This document shows, piece after piece, positions 60,216-64,000 of a DNA stretch of 64,000 bases (its first letter is position 1; every line of letters starts with the position of its first letter). Location: contig NZ_BMHI01000006.1 of NCBI RefSeq assembly GCF_014640635.1, positions 1 to 64,000 of the forward strand. Reading direction: 5' to 3'. The DNA is from Flexivirga endophytica. GTDB taxonomy: Bacteria; Actinomycetota; Actinomycetes; Actinomycetales; Dermatophilaceae. Made by a program: the position numbers and the translations under genes. The notes beneath the pieces were generated by a model. It saw nothing but the letters and a program-made list of their open reading frames with translations. It ran no database searches and was not told the DNA's origin.

Positions 60216-62984
60216 ATGTGGTTCGGGGTATTGGGCCCGCTACAGGTCCATGACGACGGAGGCTCGCCGGTCGAGATCCCTCCGACCAAGCCCGCGCGAC
60301 TGCTCGCCATACTCCTCGCGGCCGATCGGCACGAGATGTCGGTGGACCGCATCATCGAGGTGCTCTGGGCCGGCCGCCCGCCGCAGTCCGCGCGGTCCAA
60401 CGTGCAGGTCTACGTCCACCGGTTGCGCCGGTTGCTCGGGGACGGCCGGCTGGCGCACAGCGACGGCAGATATCGATTGCTCGTGCAGCCGCACGAGATC
60501 GACTCGAGCCGCTTCGAGGCGATGCTCACGGCCGAGGAAGCCCGCGAAGGGATCGCGCTCTGGCGCGGCGAGGCGTATGACGGCATGACCGACCTCGAGG
60601 TCGTGCGCGAGGAGGCCGATCGGCTCGCCGAGCTCCGCCTCGGAGCGCTCGAGGCACGCATCGACGACGACCTGCGCCAAGGGCTGCACGCCCGGCTGGT
60701 GCCCGAGTTGCAGCAGTTGACCGCGCGCCACCCGCTGCGCGAACGCTTCGTCGAGCAGCAGATGCTCGCGCTGCACCGCTCCGGCCGGGTGACCGAGGCG
60801 CTCGACGCCTACCGCGGCCTGCGGTCGCAGTTGGTCGAAGAGGTCGGCGTCGAGCCCCGCCGGCCGGTGCAGGACCTGCACCAGCGGATCCTCAACGAGG
60901 ACCCGAACCTCGCCCCGCCGGCCGCCGCGGCGACAAGCAGGACGCGACCCGTTCCCGCCGAACTGCCGCCCGCCGACAGCAGTTTCACCGGCCGGACGGG
61001 AGACCTCGACGCCATCGGCAAGAACCTCGCGGGCGCTCGCGGCCGCGCCGTCCCGATCGTCGCGGTGGCCGGCCCGGGCGGCGTCGGCAAGTCCGCGCTC
61101 GCGTTGCAAGCCGCGCACAGCGTCTCCGCGGACTTCCCGGACGGCCAGCTCTATCTCAACCTGCGCGGAGCCACACCGGGGGAGCGGCCGCTGGGGGTCT
61201 GGGAGGCACTCGACCGTCTGCTGCGCTCCCTCGGCGACGCCGACTTCGAGACGCCCCGGGACATCGCCGAGGCATCGGCCCGGTTGCGCACGCTGACCGC
61301 CGACCGCCGGCTCCTGGTCGTCCTCGACGACGCGGTCGACGAGGCGCAGGTGCGCTCACTGCTGCCGGGCGGCACCCGGTCGGCGGCGCTGATCACCAGC
61401 CGCAGCGTGCTGACGGCGCTGGACGGAGCGTCCAGTTTCCAGCTCGGTGCCCTCAGCGGACCGGACTCGGTCGACCTGCTCGAACGCGTCGCCGGCGCGG
61501 GGAGGTTGCGTGCCGAGCCGGCGGAGGCCGAAGAGCTGGCCCGGTTGTGCGACTTCCTGCCGCTGGCCCTACGGATCGCCGGCGGCAAGCTGGTGCGTCG
61601 ACCGCACTGGCCGGTGGCCGAACTCGTGCGTCGTATGTCGGACGAGCAACGCCGCCTGGACGAGCTGGAAGTGCCGGATCGGGCCGTGCGCACCAGTTTC
61701 GAGGTCAGCTACTCCGACATACCCGCCAAGCCGGCGCGCGCGTTCCGGCTGCTGGGGTTGCTGCCCGGGGTGGACGCCGGGGTGCCGGTGACCGCCGCGT
61801 TGGCCGGCTGCACCGAGCGCGAGGCGGAGGCGACCCTCGACCAGTTGGTGGACGCGCAACTGGCCGAGTCGCGGACGCCGGGCAGATACCGATTGCATGA
61901 TTTGCTGCGGCTTTTCGCGCGTGAGCAGGCCGAGCAGCAGGACCCGGAGGAGGCTCGGGACGGTGCGGTGCGGCGAGCCCTGGAGTGGTATCTCGGCACC
62001 GGGCTGAGTGCGGAGCTGCACCAGTCGCCGGAGAGCTGGCGGTGGCGGTTCGCGCCCTCGGGGCTGGAGAACACCGGGCACCGGCTCACCGGCGACGCGC
62101 AGATCGGTGAGTGGCTGTCGCGCGAGATCACCAACCTGGTGGCCGCGGCGCGGCGGGCCGCGACGCTGCCCGGGGACGGTCCACGACTGGCAGCGGCGTT
62201 CGCCGCCGTGCTCTTCGCGCCGATGAACACCCGCGGCCGGTGGTACGAGCTGCAAGAGCTGATCGTCGCCGGGCTGGAAGCTCTCGGTGATGACGACGCG
62301 AGCGATCACCGAGCGCTGCTGGAGAACGACCTGGGCTGGATCAATGCGTTGCTCGGCAGTCCCGCCCAGGCCGTGCCGCATCTGGAGCGTGCGCTCGCGC
62401 ACTGGCGGAAGGTCGGCCAGCGCAGGGGCGAGGCCACCACCCTGCGCGTGTTCGCCCGTGCCCTCAGTGGCACCGGCCAGGGCCTCGAGAGCATCGAATG
62501 TGCCCGCAGCGCGCTGGCGATCTTCCGGGAGCTCGAGGTCCGCGAAGGCCAACTCGACTGCCTGATCGCGATCGGCCTACAGGCGGCGGCGTTGGGCGAT
62601 CTCGAAGCGGCGATCGCGGCGCATGAGGAAGGCATCGCGATGGCCGAAGGGTATGGCGACCTCTGGCACGCCGGGGTGCTCGTCGGCAACGTCGCGGACC
62701 TGCACCGGCGATCCGGTGATCTCACGCGAGCGGTCACTCAGTTCGAGCGAGCGCTGCGGATGGACCGCGACTCCGGCAACGCCCGCACCTATTTCGAGGC
62801 CGAACACCTCTGGGGCCTCGGCCGCGCCCGGCACGAGCAGGGTGACGGCCGGACCGCACGCGGGTGCTGGGACCGGTCGGCCAAGATCCTCTACGAGCTC
62901 GGCCTCATCGGCAGCGAGGAGTACGACTCCCTGCTGGCCGAGCCGGTGCCCGCCACCCCGGACGTAATCGCCCGCCAGCTCTGA
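60216..62984 (+). CDS. AfsR/SARP family transcriptional regulator with NB-ARC and TPR domains
   Basis: 922 residues. OmpR-type DNA-binding domain (about 1-90, MWFGVLGPLQVHDDGG start, RSNVQVYVHRLRRLLG), BTAD (about 95-240), NB-ARC ATPase with Walker A GPGGVGKSALAL near 286-297 and Walker B LLVVLDDA, ARC motif PLALRIAGGKLVR, and TPR repeats (about 700-900). SARPs activate secondary-metabolite or stress genes. ATG 60216 follows TATAGG (60200-60205) by 10 bases, so the leader is very short. The two methyltransferase genes downstream may be its targets. Confidence 0.9.
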   Translation: MWFGVLGPLQVHDDGGSPVEIPPTKPARLLAILLAADRHEMSVDRIIEVLWAGRPPQSARSNVQVYVHRLRRLLGDGRLAHSDGRYRLLVQPHEIDSSRFEAMLTAEEAREGIALWRGEAYDGMTDLEVVREEADRLAELRLGALEARIDDDLRQGLHARLVPELQQLTARHPLRERFVEQQMLALHRSGRVTEALDAYRGLRSQLVEEVGVEPRRPVQDLHQRILNEDPNLAPPAAAATSRTRPVPAELPPADSSFTGRTGDLDAIGKNLAGARGRAVPIVAVAGPGGVGKSALALQAAHSVSADFPDGQLYLNLRGATPGERPLGVWEALDRLLRSLGDADFETPRDIAEASARLRTLTADRRLLVVLDDAVDEAQVRSLLPGGTRSAALITSRSVLTALDGASSFQLGALSGPDSVDLLERVAGAGRLRAEPAEAEELARLCDFLPLALRIAGGKLVRRPHWPVAELVRRMSDEQRRLDELEVPDRAVRTSFEVSYSDIPAKPARAFRLLGLLPGVDAGVPVTAALAGCTEREAEATLDQLVDAQLAESRTPGRYRLHDLLRLFAREQAEQQDPEEARDGAVRRALEWYLGTGLSAELHQSPESWRWRFAPSGLENTGHRLTGDAQIGEWLSREITNLVAAARRAATLPGDGPRLAAAFAAVLFAPMNTRGRWYELQELIVAGLEALGDDDASDHRALLENDLGWINALLGSPAQAVPHLERALAHWRKVGQRRGEATTLRVFARALSGTGQGLESIECARSALAIFRELEVREGQLDCLIAIGLQAAALGDLEAAIAAHEEGIAMAEGYGDLWHAGVLVGNVADLHRRSGDLTRAVTQFERALRMDRDSGNARTYFEAEHLWGLGRARHEQGDGRTARGCWDRSAKILYELGLIGSEEYDSLLAEPVPATPDVIARQL

Positions 62985-63075
62985 ACGCCGCCGGTGTAGC
63001 GCGGATGAACCAGCGATAAAGCGCCTCCTCTCAGGCTGCGTGGATCACCACACGGAGCCACAGGGGGACTCACGC

Positions 63076-63903
63076 ATGACCACGAGCGACACCACGACCA
63101 CTGAATACGTCTTCGACAGCCCGTCGGTCCAGGGGCGTCAGCAGTTGAACCACCTGCAGACACTGCTGGACCCGATCACCACGGGCGTCCTCGACGACAT
63201 CGGCGTCTGGCCCGGCAACCGGTGCCTGGACCTGGGGTCAGGAGGAGGATCGATCGCCCGATGGCTCGCCGACCGGGTCGGGCCGACGGGTCAGGTCGTC
63301 GCCGTGGACCTCGACACCGAGCAGATTGATGTGCCGTCCAGAGTCCAGGTCCACGGGCACGACATCAGGGACGGCCTGCCGGTCGACGGCCCGTTCGACC
63401 TGATCCACGCACGACTGGTGCTGATGCACCTGCCCAACAGGGAAGGCATCCTCCGCGACCTCGTCGACGCACTCGCTCCCGGCGGCTGGCTCGTCCTGGG
63501 CGAGACGCCCGACCGACCGCAGGAGGTCCTCGCCGCGCCCACTGCAGCCGACGCCGAACTGGCGGACCGCGTGCTGCGCACCGGCCTGCGCGTGGTTTCC
63601 GCGGCGGGTGTCGCACTCGACTGGGCGTATGCCGTCGAGCAGCGCATGGCGGCCGCCGGTTTGGTGAGCATCCGCGGCAACGAGTACAGCCCGATGGTGA
63701 CTGGCAGTGACGCCGGTGCACTCCTCATGGGCACCTACGTCGCACAGGTCAAGCCGTTGCTCCTGGACGCGGGGCTGACTGAGGACGAACTGTTCCGCTA
63801 CCACGCGTTGATGCGCGATCCGCGGTTCCGGGCCTGGCCGTTCCTGCGCCTGGTCACGACCGCCGGCCGTAAGCGGGCCGGGGACGCGGAGCAGACGCGA
63901 TGA
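63076..63903 (+). CDS. SAM-dependent methyltransferase (copy 1 of a tandem pair)
   Basis: 275 residues. N-terminal block YVFDSPSVQGRQQLNHLQTL precedes the class I core: CLDLGSGGGSIARWLADRVGP is motif I, VVAVDLD follows with the acidic residue, HDIRDGLPV is post-I, and LAPGGWLVLGE is motif III/IV. It belongs to the UbiE-like group found in polyketide clusters. AGGGGGA stands 8 bases before ATG 63076. The next gene begins 11 bases on with a very similar N-terminus (copy 2). Confidence 0.82.
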   Translation: MTTSDTTTTEYVFDSPSVQGRQQLNHLQTLLDPITTGVLDDIGVWPGNRCLDLGSGGGSIARWLADRVGPTGQVVAVDLDTEQIDVPSRVQVHGHDIRDGLPVDGPFDLIHARLVLMHLPNREGILRDLVDALAPGGWLVLGETPDRPQEVLAAPTAADAELADRVLRTGLRVVSAAGVALDWAYAVEQRMAAAGLVSIRGNEYSPMVTGSDAGALLMGTYVAQVKPLLLDAGLTEDELFRYHALMRDPRFRAWPFLRLVTTAGRKRAGDAEQTR

Positions 63904-63914
63904 CGGGAGACACC

Positions 63915-64000
63915 ATGACGAGCGACTACATCTTCGACAGCGCGTCGCCCCAAGGTCGGCAACAGGTCGGCCACATAGAGCAGATCTTCGACCCGATCAC
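63915..64000 (+). CDS. SAM-dependent methyltransferase, N-terminus only (copy 2, cut by window edge)
   Basis: 28 codons visible: MTSDYIFDSASPQGRQQVGH then IEQIFDPI. It repeats the pattern of the previous protein (YVFDSPSVQGRQQL...DPIT), so it is a tandem duplicate. GGGAGA stands 4 bases before ATG 63915. The catalytic part lies outside the window. Confidence 0.75.
   Translation, partial: MTSDYIFDSASPQGRQQVGHIEQIFDPI

Noticed and set aside
1-64000. tRNA or rRNA genes
   Set aside because: No tRNA-like cloverleaf or rRNA segment was noticed by eye in the gaps; a covariance search would be needed to exclude one fully.

Overview
The window is GC-rich DNA from an actinobacterium. It uses many GTG starts, has actinobacterial families throughout (DisA, an AcuC-type deacetylase, DUF3027, DUF4229, DUF2530, an AfsR/SARP regulator, the 32-residue ribosomal protein bS22, 13E12-type HNH) and makes menaquinone. 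The order ppx - sugar isomerase - proC - small HTH - bS22 - epimerase - acyltransferase - glutaredoxin - hemA/C/D/B - hemL - phosphatase - thioredoxin-like - ccdA - resB - ccsB - men genes matches, as I recall it, the M. tuberculosis block around Rv0496 to Rv0553. Gene content (rex before hemA, ZIP, yceI) and codon habits suggest Micrococcales, perhaps Dermacoccaceae or Intrasporangiaceae; that placement is a guess. Layout: 1-6.1 kb, on the minus strand, holds a truncated lipoprotein, a 13E12-type HNH protein, gluconokinase and the genome-maintenance genes mutY, disA and radA. 6.1-14.1 kb holds a ZIP metal transporter behind a DtxR-like box, a methyltransferase with a Cys-rich protein, ppx, a sugar isomerase, proline dehydrogenase and proC, and a GNAT acetyltransferase beside an AcuC-type deacetylase. 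14.2-18 kb holds a 52-bp tandem repeat, the small HTH, bS22, epimerase, acyltransferase and glutaredoxin genes. 18.2-27 kb is the redox and heme block: rex with its own operator, hemA, hemC, hemD, hemB, a YceI/MarR divergon, and hemL. 27-32.2 kb is cytochrome c maturation system II (thioredoxin-like lipoprotein, CcdA, ResB, CcsB). 32.2-43.5 kb mixes menaquinone genes (menA, menE, menC, menB) with LysR/EamA, a secreted HtrA-like protease, an SDR, an inositol-phosphatase-like enzyme, cytidine deaminase and MarR/MFS genes. 43.5-50 kb carries regulator-effector pairs (MerR/OYE, MarR/ABC exporter, MarR/hydrolase). 50-54 kb has a HAD phosphatase, a cold-shock protein, DUF3027 and a two-component system. 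54-64 kb is more accessory: a DM13 lipoprotein and DoxX protein, a large STAND/TPR regulator divergent from a small exported protein, zwf, DUF2530, an AfsR/SARP regulator, and two tandem paralogous methyltransferases, the second cut by the window end. The heme, cytochrome c and menaquinone genes together build an electron-transport chain; the Rex site ties the heme operon to the NADH/NAD ratio. The least explained material is intergenic. Three dispersed palindromic repeat families occur; one copy lies in frame inside the 5' end of hemC, and others fill the hemD-hemB and tlpA-ccdA gaps. Matching MarR-type operators link a MarR gene to an ABC exporter 1.6 kb away. A 23-codon ORF sits exactly between ccdA and resB, and the heptamer GTATGNC/GNCATAC recurs throughout. 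I saw no rRNA, tRNA, CRISPR array or transposase.
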